Assembly (NCBI RefSeq): GCF_000172155.1
Contig: NZ_ABIZ01000001.1
Coordinates: forward strand, 4,745,105-4,809,104
Length of the DNA stretch: 64,000 nt
From: Verrucomicrobium spinosum DSM 4136 = JCM 18804
GTDB lineage: Bacteria; Verrucomicrobiota; Verrucomicrobiia; Verrucomicrobiales; Verrucomicrobiaceae
Direction: 5' to 3'
Each line of letters opens with the position of its first letter. Positions within the stretch are counted from its first letter, which is position 1. The notes beneath the pieces were generated by a model that worked only from the letters and a program-made list of their open reading frames with translations, searched no databases and had not been told where the DNA came from. Positions 37,199 to 45,074 of the stretch are shown here, piece by piece. The position numbers and the translations under genes were made by a program.

Positions 37199-37601
37199 TC
37201 AGGTCCCCTTCCCACCCAGGGCTTTCTCCAGCTCCTTCGAGATCTCCTCTGCCTCAGCACCTCCGTGCGCTGCCAGATTCAGCAGTCGCTGCATCTGCTC
37301 CAGATCGGTTTCGTAGAGGCGCCGGGCAGCTTCGTGCTCGGTCCGCGTCTTGGCGACGACCAACTTCTCCAGCCGCGCAGGACCTCCGCCATCTCGATCA
37401 CCTGGCGTGCCTGCTCTGCGGGAAGGGGAAAGACAGCACCCCCAAGCCCTCGACCACGACCTTCGGCATCGGAGTCTCATGGGAGCCGGAGCAACAGTAG
37501 TCCCCCGGCCGATTCACGGCCTCCAGGATCCCCTCCAGAGACACGAGGGACTGATTGTAGGTGAGGTCGAATCCTTTGGCTGACATAAGCAAGGCCGACA
37601 A
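37199..37601 (-). pseudogene. Remnant of a 2OG-Fe(II) oxygenase-type gene
   Basis: The minus strand from 37601 reads MSALLMSAKGFDLTYNQSL...ILEAVNRPGDYCCSGS, then PMPKVVVEGLGVLSFPFP, which is the N-terminus of the large prolyl-hydroxylase-like 2OG-Fe(II) oxygenases found in many soil bacteria. At about 37415 the frame shifts (AEQARQVIEMAEVLR in the second frame), and at about 37380 it shifts again into RLEKLVVAKTRTEHEAARR...ISKELEKALGGKGT, ending at 37199. The catalytic middle (HxD...H) is absent, so at least two frameshifts plus an internal deletion are present. I treat both open frames as pieces of one dead gene. Assignment of the first part is by recall of the family; the C-terminal helix may derive from the end of the same protein. 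Confidence 0.6.
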
Positions 37602-37917
37602 AACTAGCTAGACTGGATCGCAGGTCAAAGGGCACGTGACTTGCTCCTTCCTCCCTGCGCCTGTCTTCCCACCGCAACGCCCGCCGGGAAGGTTAAAGGA
37701 GGCGGGGGTTCACAGCCCCGCGTAGGTGACGTCGCATCGGTCGCAGACGCCCAATCCACACTCGATGTCGCCGGCAGGGTTGGAGTACCGCCTTTAGGCG
37801 GCTCAGTCGCAGAACTCCTCACGTCGCGATCGGTCATTACGCACAAGGACAGCATCACCCTCTCCCCTTCGCTCACCCGCAGGGCTGGGACCCCCCGCCT
37901 CCTTTAAGTCAACAGCC

Positions 37918-37985
37918 TCGAAGGAGCGTGTCGGTACTTGTTCCTCAAAATCCCAGCGGCCCAAGAGCCGGGACGGCTCTTCTAC
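37918..37985 (+). repeat. Double-hairpin repeat copy (left arm diverged)
   Basis: Left arm changed to GAGCGTGTCGGTACTTG; right arm AAGAGCCGGGACGGCTC intact. Confidence 0.75.
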
Positions 37986-38267
37986 CTTTCCCACAACAAC
38001 GCCCGCCGGAAAAAGTAGTGCTGGTCCCGCATACGGGACTGGCTCATCGCGCCTCTCCCGCCGGGAAGATTAAAGGAGGCGGGAAGAGGATCGTGGGAAG
38101 TTTGGCAGGTGAGCCGGTTGGCACAACCGGACTACGCCTGTGGCGACCTCTTGTGCGAGAGTTCAGGTCTGGTGTCTGGTGTCTTCTCGTCTGGTGTCTT
38201 CTCGTCTGGCGTCTCCCGCGCAGCGGGCAGGGCTGGGAACCCCCGCCTCCTTTAAGCTGCCAGCCCT

Positions 38268-38335
38268 GATCAACCGTCCCGGTGCTTGTTCCTCAAAACC
38301 CCCAGCGCACCCAAGAGCCGGGACGGCCCTTCTAC
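38268..38335 (+). repeat. Double-hairpin repeat copy
   Basis: Left part AACCGTCCCGGTGCTTG, right part AAGAGCCGGGACGGCCC; left GC-rich arm at 38230-38255. Confidence 0.78.
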
Positions 38336-38627
38336 CTTTCCACCTCAACCTCCAATATCCAACGTCCCCTTATTCACTCACACACTTCCTCTCGATTCCA
38401 AATCGATTCCGATTCTATCTCTGTTCTGAGTGGGATCTATCTCCGCCAATGACTTTCTCACTAAACAGACTTTATCATTGGAAGACTTTTTCATTAATGT
38501 TGCAGGGCTACTTGCTGAGCCGTTGCAGGTGGGGTTGGAGGCGCGTTGGAAGTGGGTTGAGAGGGATTGAGGGGAGGTTGCCGATGACATGGGGGCAGCT
38601 TGGGGTCGTGTTGCAGGGGACTTGAGG

Positions 38628-39479
38628 CTAAAATTTGGAAATTATAGAACTGGAGGTCCGTTGGGACAGGGCACCCACCCCCTTGGTCCAAAGTTGATGG
38701 TCCGCTTTGCGATTCTCGGCGACCGTGGCGAAGAGCGAGGTACGCAGCTCAATCACGAGCGCTTCCCGGTTCTTGTGGCGAATGCTACAGGCCGTACGCC
38801 CTCCACGTCCCGTGGGGGACCTGGAAACGCGCACGCGCAGGAAGAAACCCAGTTCCTCCAGCCGGTTCAGCGTGGCCCCCAGCATCCAGCGGGAGAGTCG
38901 CGGGCAGTGCTCTGCAGGCACCTTGCCCTTGAAGGTGCTGGCTGAGGTGTAGCCGCAGACCCGGTGCTGAAGGGTGTTCGTAGAGACCCAGGCGTATTGT
39001 TTCTGCCCAATGACGGAGAGCACGGCACACAGCACGCGGAACTCCCGCCACGAAAGGTAGCCTGTATTTTCGTGGAGAGGAGACCTGCCCACCTCCATAA
39101 AGGCGGTGTCCAAGGCGTTCCAAACCCACTTGGCATTGATGGTGACGAGGGCAGACTTGGGGAGCTCTGACGTGTGCTGTAACAGCCTCTCGTAGCCCGA
39201 CCGGACTGACCGCCAGTCTCCCACCTGCGCCTGCGTGAGCTGCGAGCCGACACAGACATCCAGGTACGCCGTCCAGTCCTCCGCCTGCTCCCTACCTGGA
39301 GGATTGGGCAGGGCATGCGCTGCCGCCAGCGCCTCGTGCGCCTTGGGATCGAGCCTCCTGGCCCCCACCCCTGCTGAGAGTATGGAGTGATCCAGAATGG
39401 CATCCATGCACTGCAATGAAGTCTCACCATACGTCAGAGCACTCAGGGGAAAACGGAAATACGGATCAGTCGTGGCCAT
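38628..39479 (-). CDS. Hypothetical protein, possible winged-helix C-terminus
   Basis: 283 residues, no family recognised. The N-terminal part (DPYFRFPLSALTYGETSLQCMDAILDH) is followed by a helical region; residues about 150-245 (LSWREFRVLCAVLSVIG...TLNRLEELGFFLRVRVSRS...CSIRH) have the rhythm of a winged-helix domain, with SRWMLGATLNRLEELGFF as candidate helix pair. No signal peptide or membrane segment. It is divergent from the TonB receptor gene at 39735. Codon use looks like that of neighbours. It could be a regulator or a replication/plasmid-type protein; neither is shown by the sequence. Confidence 0.55.
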   Translation of the reverse strand: MATTDPYFRFPLSALTYGETSLQCMDAILDHSILSAGVGARRLDPKAHEALAAAHALPNPPGREQAEDWTAYLDVCVGSQLTQAQVGDWRSVRSGYERLLQHTSELPKSALVTINAKWVWNALDTAFMEVGRSPLHENTGYLSWREFRVLCAVLSVIGQKQYAWVSTNTLQHRVCGYTSASTFKGKVPAEHCPRLSRWMLGATLNRLEELGFFLRVRVSRSPTGRGGRTACSIRHKNREALVIELRTSLFATVAENRKADHQLWTKGVGALSQRTSSSIISKF

Positions 39480-39545
39480 GGGGTCAAAGGGAGTTCAGCT
39501 CCCCCAGACAGCTAGCACCGGGTGGAAAAACTCGCCAGAAAATAA

Positions 39546-39559
39546 TGTTCACATGAACA
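39546..39559. promoter_or_regulatory. TGTTCA-N2-TGAACA inverted repeat
   Basis: Perfect 6-bp arms with a 2-bp centre in the 255-bp divergent region between the hypothetical gene (minus) and the TonB receptor gene (plus). A plausible operator; the cognate regulator is unknown. Confidence 0.35.
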
Positions 39560-39672
39560 CTCTTTTTACTGCGAGGATGAGGCCCTCCGGAGCGTCTCTC
39601 CCCGTCCCCGCTCTACTCATTCCCCGTAGTTCTTAGCCCGCGTTCAATCTCCCACTAGCCTCGGATTGCTCT

Positions 39673-39695
39673 ATTGCGACTCATTCGCATTCTCA
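39673..39695 (+). promoter_or_regulatory. Fur-box-like site before TonB receptor
   Basis: The reverse strand reads GAGAATGCGAATGAGTCGCA, which resembles overlapping Fur hexamers (AATGAG/GAATGC type). It sits about 40 bp upstream of the receptor start and is followed directly by TTGACC (39698-39703), a possible -35 box. Iron repression of a siderophore receptor would be expected. Confidence 0.4.
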
Positions 39696-39734
39696 AGTTG
39701 ACCCGTCTAGCGTCGGCAGCGAAGGGGGCCAAGT

Positions 39735-42005
39735 ATGCCTCAAAGATATTGCCACAAGCAACGACTCCCACACTCCCGCTCCATCGCTCTCGTAGGATCC
39801 CTGGCCACGACCCTGGCCTGCCTGCCCCTCACCGGGGTGGCGGCTGAGCCTGCAACACCAGCCAAGCCAGAGGCGACCGCAGCCAGCGTGGCCCCCGTCC
39901 CAGTCTCAACAACGACTGCCCCTGCCGCCCCCGGTGCCGCACAGGAGCTGGACACCGTCACCGTCACCGCGACGGCCGAGCCCCCTATCACCACCGTCCC
40001 CGCCACGACCTCCACAGGCCTGGCGCTGACCATCCGCGAGACACCGCAGTCCGTCACCATCGTGGACCGCCAGCGCATCGAGCAGGAGGGCTTTACGAAC
40101 ATCGCGGAGGTCCTGTCCAACACGCCCGGGATCACGGTGGTGAACCTGGACACGGAGCGCACCTCCTACTACGCCCGCGGGTTCCCCATCACCCAGTTCC
40201 AGGTGGATGGCATGCCCTACTTCACCGGGGCCAATGAGTCCTGGGGCGCGACGCCCGTTTATGACACCTCCTTCTACGAGAGCATCGACATCCTGCGCGG
40301 ATCCAACGGCCTGCTCTCCGGCCCAGGGTACCCCTCCGCCACGATCAACCTCAATCGCAAACGCCCCGGTCGTGAGTTCGGCGGCTCCATCGCGGCCACC
40401 ATCGGCACCTGGGAGTACTACCGCGGCGAGGGCGATGTGACCATCCCCATCACGAAGGACGGCAGCGTGCGTTCGCGCTTCGTTGGCTTCTACCAAGAGC
40501 GGAATTCTTTCCTCGATCACTACAGCGAGGAACAGTTCGGCCTGTACGGCATCGTCGAGGCTGACCTGACGGAAGACACCACGCTAAGCCTGGGCTACCA
40601 GTACCAGAAGAGCGACCCCCGCGGGGCCTCCTGGGGGGCCGTGCCCTACTGGTCTGCCGATGGCACCCCGGCCAATCTCCCCCGCTCCACCAACTGGGCG
40701 GCCGACTGGAGCCGCTGGACCAAGGAGACCGGCACGCTCTTCACCATGCTGGAGCACAAGTTCAACGATGACTGGAGCATCCGCGCCGGCTACTCCCACA
40801 CGGAGGGCAGCACGGACAACGTCATCGGCTACGCCGGCAGCGGCTTCCCCGACCTGACCACAGGCACCGGCATGAGCTGGTGGTTCGCGAACACCTATAT
40901 GGAAGAAACGCGCGACAACGCCGACCTCCACCTGGCGGGTGCGTTTGACCTCTTTGGCCGCAAGCACAAAATCGCCGCCGGTTTCCAGTACAGCCAGTTC
41001 GAGGAAACCCCCGTCTGGACAAACTCCTCATCAAGCTACCCCGCCGACATCCCGAACGTCTTCAAGCTGGACCGCAATCCCACCGAGCCCAAGCAGGGCA
41101 CGCCCAGCGCGGACCGCTATGTGGAGCAGTACGGCGGCTATGCCTCCATCCGCTTCAGCCTCGCCGATCCCCTCTCCCTCATCCTCGGCGCCCGCCTGAG
41201 CAACTGGGAGACTTACACGGACAACTATGACGCGAAGGGCAAGCACCTGTACAACGACAACGTCGCCAGTGTGGACGCCGAGTTCACCCCGTACGCGGGC
41301 CTGGTATGGGATGTGACGGACACCACCTCCCTCTATGTGAGCTACACGGATATCTTCGAGCCCCAGATGGGCCGCGATATCAACGGGAACATCATCGATC
41401 CCATCCGCGGCTCCAACATCGAAGCCGGGGTCAAGGCCGAGTTCTTCGATAAGCGCCTCATCGCGACCTTCAGCGTCTTTGAGACGGAGCAGGACAACTC
41501 CTACATCACCGACTGGTCCAGCCCCTTCCCGGATGGCAGCTACCCCTCCATCGCCACCGGCCCCATCACCAGCCAGGGCTTTGAGCTGGAGCTGGCCGGC
41601 CGCATCACGGACGACTGGACGATCAACGCCGGCTACACCCACGTGAGCACGAAGGACGACTCCGGTGCCCGCGCCAACAGCAGCGCCCCCATCGACATGG
41701 TCGTGCTCTCCACCAACTACCGCCTGCCCGGCAAGCTGAACAAGCTCTCCCTCGGCGGCGGCATGCGCTGGCAGAGCGATACCAACAACAGCTACTGGGG
41801 CAGCGATCCCAGCCTGAACTTCGAGCAGAACGGCTACTTCGTGTTTGACCTGAACGCGCAATACCGCATCACCGACAAGGTCATGCTCAGCGTGGTGGTG
41901 AACAACCTCTTCGACAAGACCTACTACCAGAACGTCGGCTTCTACGACGGCGTGTACTACGGCGAACCTCGGAACGTGCAGGTGTCGTTGAGGTACAACT
42001 TCTAG
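39735..42005 (+). CDS. TonB-dependent siderophore receptor
   Basis: 756-residue outer-membrane receptor of the FpvA/FhuE type that imports ferric siderophores with energy from TonB. Signal peptide 1-37 (SLATTLACLPLTGVAA), an Ala/Pro/Thr-rich linker (38-70), a TonB box-like LDTVTVTAT at 72-80, the plug domain from about 95 (LALTIRETPQSVTIVDRQRIEQEGFTN and VDGMPYF, IDILRGSNGLLSG), and a 22-strand barrel ending VQVSLRYNF with the C-terminal Phe needed for BAM insertion. GGGGGCC lies 8-14 bp before the ATG. A terminator follows (42107). The siderophore ligand cannot be told from sequence. Confidence 0.93.
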   Translation: MPQRYCHKQRLPHSRSIALVGSLATTLACLPLTGVAAEPATPAKPEATAASVAPVPVSTTTAPAAPGAAQELDTVTVTATAEPPITTVPATTSTGLALTIRETPQSVTIVDRQRIEQEGFTNIAEVLSNTPGITVVNLDTERTSYYARGFPITQFQVDGMPYFTGANESWGATPVYDTSFYESIDILRGSNGLLSGPGYPSATINLNRKRPGREFGGSIAATIGTWEYYRGEGDVTIPITKDGSVRSRFVGFYQERNSFLDHYSEEQFGLYGIVEADLTEDTTLSLGYQYQKSDPRGASWGAVPYWSADGTPANLPRSTNWAADWSRWTKETGTLFTMLEHKFNDDWSIRAGYSHTEGSTDNVIGYAGSGFPDLTTGTGMSWWFANTYMEETRDNADLHLAGAFDLFGRKHKIAAGFQYSQFEETPVWTNSSSSYPADIPNVFKLDRNPTEPKQGTPSADRYVEQYGGYASIRFSLADPLSLILGARLSNWETYTDNYDAKGKHLYNDNVASVDAEFTPYAGLVWDVTDTTSLYVSYTDIFEPQMGRDINGNIIDPIRGSNIEAGVKAEFFDKRLIATFSVFETEQDNSYITDWSSPFPDGSYPSIATGPITSQGFELELAGRITDDWTINAGYTHVSTKDDSGARANSSAPIDMVVLSTNYRLPGKLNKLSLGGGMRWQSDTNNSYWGSDPSLNFEQNGYFVFDLNAQYRITDKVMLSVVVNNLFDKTYYQNVGFYDGVYYGEPRNVQVSLRYNF

Positions 42006-42106
42006 AAGTAAAAAGTAGTTAGTGAAAAGTGAAAAGTGAAAATCTGGGAGTTGAGAGTTAAATGAGAGACGTTAGACGTTAAGCGTCGCTCCCGTGATGA
42101 ATTGTC

Positions 42107-42149
42107 CGCCCCGGCATGGCTTCCTGGCTGTGTCGGGGCGTTTTGTTTT
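42107..42149 (+). terminator. Intrinsic terminator after TonB receptor
   Basis: CGCCCCG pairs with CGGGGCG across a 20-base loop that can pair further, followed by TTTTGTTTT. Lies 102 bp after the receptor stop. Confidence 0.7.
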
Positions 42150-42395
42150 GGCGCGACGCCTGCCGGGGAGGCTTAAAGGAGGCGGGGGTCCCAGCCCTGC
42201 GGATGTGACGCAGCAACGGCCGCCAGCGAACAATTCCCCCCCAGACGTCCGTCGGCAGGGTTGGAGTACCGTCTTTAGACGGCTCAGTCGCACCATCCCT
42301 GATGCCTCCCGCAACTAACACTCTACCGCCAACTCGAGTCTGATCCTCCGCTCCTCCGCGGGGTTGGGAACCCCCGCCTTCTTTACGCTGGCACT

Positions 42396-42466
42396 GTAGA
42401 AGCACCGTCTTGGTTCTAGTTCCTCGAACCATCCAGCGCCCCCAAGAGCCGGGACGGCTCTTCCAC
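42396..42466 (+). repeat. Double-hairpin repeat copy
   Basis: GTAGAAGCACCGTCTTGG left arm, AAGAGCCGGGACGGCTC right arm. Confidence 0.82.
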
Positions 42467-42494
42467 ATTCCTGACGCACCTCCCGGCCCCTGCT

Positions 42495-43092
42495 CAGTCG
42501 TGGCTGTGTTCGTCAGAACGCGGTCAGGCAGCGCCGCCCGCACACCGCAGCCGCAATCCACCCCCAAACACCCACTCTCACCCGCCTCCTCCGCATTCTC
42601 ACGAATGCAGCCACGAGCTTCCTAGAACCACCCACATCCCGCCCCTTGCTCAGTCGTGGCTGCGTTCGTCAGAACGCGGTCAGGCAGCGCCGCTCGCACA
42701 CCAAAGCCACAAACCACCCCCAACACCCACTCGCACCCGCCTCCTCCGCATTCTCACGAATGCAGCCACGAGCTTCCTAGAACCACCCACATCCCGCCCC
42801 CTGCTCAGTCGTGGCTGCGTTCGTCAGAACGCGGTCAGGCAGCGCCGCTCGCACACCAAAGCCACAAACCACCCCCAACACCCACTCGCACCCGCCTCCT
42901 CCGCATTCTCACGAATGCAGCCACGAGCTTCCTAGAACCACCCACATCCCGCCCCCTGCTCAGTCGTGGCTGCGTTCGTCAGAACGCGGTCAGGCAGCGC
43001 CGCCCGCACACCACAGCCGCAAACCACCCCACCCCCACTCGCACCCGGCCCTTCCGCATTCTCACGAATGCAGCCACCAGCTTCCTAGAACC
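42495..43092. repeat. 155-bp inverted-repeat array A (4 units)
   Basis: Units start at 42495, 42651, 42806 and 42961 (spacing 156, 155, 155). Each begins CAGTCGTGGCTG(C/T)GTTCGTC and ends ATTCTCACGAATGCAGCCAC; the two ends are inverted to each other over about 27 bases, separated by a C-rich centre of about 80 bases with few purine runs. Units are nearly identical. Confidence 0.92.
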
Positions 43093-43104
43093 CCACACCT
43101 CCCC

Positions 43105-43192
43105 GACGCACTGACGCACTGACGCACTGACGCACTGACGCACTGACGCACTGACGCACTGACGCACTGACGCACCGACGCACCGACGCACC
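43105..43192. repeat. GACGCACT tandem array
   Basis: Eight-base unit GACGCACT repeated about eight times, then three GACGCACC variants, ending at the 3' end of the sigma gene. Confidence 0.92.
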
Positions 43193-43203
43193 GCCCCACT
43201 CCG

Positions 43204-44469
43204 CTATCCCCCAAGCTCCCGCAGCCGCTTTTCCAGAAACCGCCGCTCCGGCTCCTGCTGGGCCAACGCCAGGGCCCGCTCATACGAAACACGCGCCTCC
43301 CTTTTCCTGCCCAGACGCCGGCACAGATCCGCCCGCGCGGAATGAGCCAGGTGATACTCCGTCAACACACCGCGCTGGAACAGGCCGTCGATCAACACCA
43401 GCCCCGCCTCGGGCCCATCCCGCATGGCCACGGCCACGGCGCGGTTCAGCTCAATGACGGGCGAAGGCACGGCACGGGCCAGCAGACTGTACAGTGCCAC
43501 GATCTGCGGCCAGTCCGTGGCAGCCGCAGAGGCCGCCTCAGAATGCACCGCCGCGATGGCCGCCTGCAAGGTGTAGGGGCCGAAGCGACGCGACGTCAGC
43601 GCCCGCTCCACCAGCTTCACACCTTCGGCAATGAGGGCTCGATCCCACAGGGCGCGGTCCTGATCCTCCAGCAGGATCAGCTCGCCCTCAGGTGAGGTCC
43701 GGGCCGCCCGACGCGACTCCTGCAGGAGCATGAGGGCGAGCAGGCCCATGCCCTCCGGCTCCGGGAGCAGATCCAGCAGCAGACGCCCCAGGCGGATGGC
43801 TTCGCCAGAGAGTTCCGCCCGGGTGATCGAGGCGCCTGCGGAGGCGGAATAGCCCTCGTTAAACATGAGATACACCACCTGCAGCACCGCATCCAGACGC
43901 TCCGGCAGCTCCTCTGGCGCAGGCACTTGATACGGGAGGCGCTCGTCACGGATCTTCGCCTTGGCCCGCACGATCCGCTGCGCCAACGTCGGCGCAGTGG
44001 TGAGAAAGGCGCTGGCGATCTCCTCCGTGGTCAGACCGCAGACCTCTCGCAGCGTCAGCGCCAGCCGCCCCTCCGGTGCCAGGGCGGGATGGCAGCAGGT
44101 AAAGATCAGGCGGAGCTGGTCGTCAGGCACGCTCTCCTCGGATGCCGTCCCCACCTCAGCAGGGGCGAAGTCACCGCTGGGCAGGAGCTGGTCGGCGATC
44201 TTGTCCTGTGATGCATCGAACCGCGCCCGACGTCGCAGCCCATCGATGGCCTTGTGTCGCCCGGTGGAGATCAGCCAGGAGCGTGGATTGGCTGGCACCC
44301 CCTCATGGGGCCAGCGCTCCAGTCCCGCGGCAAAAGCGTCATGCATGGCGTCCTCCGCCAGGTCAAAGTCCCCCAGCAATCGGATGAGCGTGGCGAGAAT
44401 ACGACCCGACTCTGAGCGGTAGAGACCGTCCAGCGTGGTCCGCACGAGTTCGATGGAATTTTCCCGCAT
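43204..44469 (-). CDS. ECF42-like RNA polymerase sigma factor
   Basis: 421 residues from MRENSIELVRTTLDGLYRSES (9 further residues upstream are possible). Sigma region 2 at about 10-80 (LIRLLGDFDLAEDAMHDAFAAGLERWP, WLISTGRHKAIDGLRRR), region 4 at about 120-180 (LIFTCCHPALAPEGRLALTLREVCGLTTEEIASAFL), then a ~230-residue helical extension of TPR type (AAIAAVHSEAASAAATDWPQIVALY, RRLGRKREARVSYERALAL). That extended architecture is the ECF42 group, which normally regulates adjacent YCII/DGPF-domain genes; none is adjacent here. No anti-sigma gene is visible, in keeping with control through the C-terminal domain in this group. Confidence 0.9.
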   Translation of the reverse strand: MRENSIELVRTTLDGLYRSESGRILATLIRLLGDFDLAEDAMHDAFAAGLERWPHEGVPANPRSWLISTGRHKAIDGLRRRARFDASQDKIADQLLPSGDFAPAEVGTASEESVPDDQLRLIFTCCHPALAPEGRLALTLREVCGLTTEEIASAFLTTAPTLAQRIVRAKAKIRDERLPYQVPAPEELPERLDAVLQVVYLMFNEGYSASAGASITRAELSGEAIRLGRLLLDLLPEPEGMGLLALMLLQESRRAARTSPEGELILLEDQDRALWDRALIAEGVKLVERALTSRRFGPYTLQAAIAAVHSEAASAAATDWPQIVALYSLLARAVPSPVIELNRAVAVAMRDGPEAGLVLIDGLFQRGVLTEYHLAHSARADLCRRLGRKREARVSYERALALAQQEPERRFLEKRLRELGG

Positions 44470-44556
44470 GAGCGGAAGGCTATGGGCCAGCTGCACAGGA
44501 ACACAACGTGAAATCTGCCTCCCGCTGAACCTCGCCGGGCAGGCACGAGGGGGAGA

Positions 44557-44964
44557 TCAGCTCGTCAGCTTGTTCTTCGCCAGCGCCCAGTAGGTGTAGA
44601 TCGAGATGGCTGTGCCAAACGGCACATTCATGAGGTTCAACACCGCAGCCACAATCGCCGCCACCGTCCCCCAACTGCGATCTTTGAACAGCCCCCAACC
44701 CGCCAGAAAGAAAGGGATGGCCAAGAGGACCAGGATGGCAGAGAGGCCCAGCCCGATGACCAGCGGGATGAAAGACCCCTCCTCATGGGGCACAGCGATG
44801 GCCGGGATGCTCGTGCCCAGCAGGATGAAAGGCACCGCGACCAGGGGCATCAGACCGCAGAAGATATTGCCCCCCGCCAGGATGAGCCGGCGCGGCCCTT
44901 TGGTGGCAGGCGACTCATTCAAAATCGAACGAATTGCAACCCTCTTTTTGAGGACGGAAAGCAA
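44557..44964 (-). CDS. Small membrane protein
   Basis: 135 residues with about four hydrophobic segments: GNIFCGLMPLVAVPFILLGTSIPAI, FIPLVIGLGLSAILVLLAIPFFLAGW, and TVAAIVAAVLNLMNVPFGTAISIYTYWAL, after a basic N-terminus. The final part (NVPFGTAISIYTYWALAKNK) is the pattern of small DUF4064/PgpA-like inner-membrane proteins often near sigma factors. Function unknown. It lies upstream of the sigma gene on the same strand (gap 87 bp). Start at 44964; an internal start would drop the basic leader. Confidence 0.7.
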   Translation of the reverse strand: MLSVLKKRVAIRSILNESPATKGPRRLILAGGNIFCGLMPLVAVPFILLGTSIPAIAVPHEEGSFIPLVIGLGLSAILVLLAIPFFLAGWGLFKDRSWGTVAAIVAAVLNLMNVPFGTAISIYTYWALAKNKLTS

Positions 44965-45074
44965 GGCTCATTCCGAACGCCTTCTGGCGGAAGCGCACCA
45001 GCCTGGCGGCATCTGCAAGAAAAATTCCGCAACTCCCGAACAAACGGGGACATTTGCCGCCCCAATCTCCCGCC

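Larger units (their letters stand above)
37602..38627. repeat. 1-kb mosaic of palindromic modules
   Basis: No gene. GC-rich arm (37690-37725), CCGCCTTTAGGCGG module (37770-37810), opposite arm (37880-37905), double-hairpin copies at 37918 and 38268, the GGTCCCGCATACGGGACTGG palindrome (about 38024-38043), the CCGGTTGGCACAACCGG palindrome (about 38114-38130), and GTCTCCCGCGCAGCGGG (38208-38226). From 38345 to 38627 the sequence is AT-richer and without modules; nothing recognised. Confidence 0.75.
42006..43203. repeat. 1.2-kb gap dominated by repeats
   Basis: No gene. Holds the receptor terminator (42107), a GC-rich arm (42160-42195), a CCGTCTTTAGACGG module (42251-42290), an opposite arm (42360-42385), a double-hairpin copy (42396), the first 155-bp array (42495-43092) and the GACGCACT array (43105-43192). 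Open frames across the array encode repeated peptides in both directions and are not credible genes. Confidence 0.8.

Noticed and set aside
42656-43122. Proline/threonine-rich repeat proteins in array A
   Set aside because: Frames come only from the repeat sequence; both strands stay open because the units lack stops.
42495-43192. Regular arrays resembling a CRISPR
   Set aside because: The 155-bp units are nearly identical over their full length, have no unique 30-40-bp spacers and no cas genes nearby; the 8-bp array is a simple tandem repeat.
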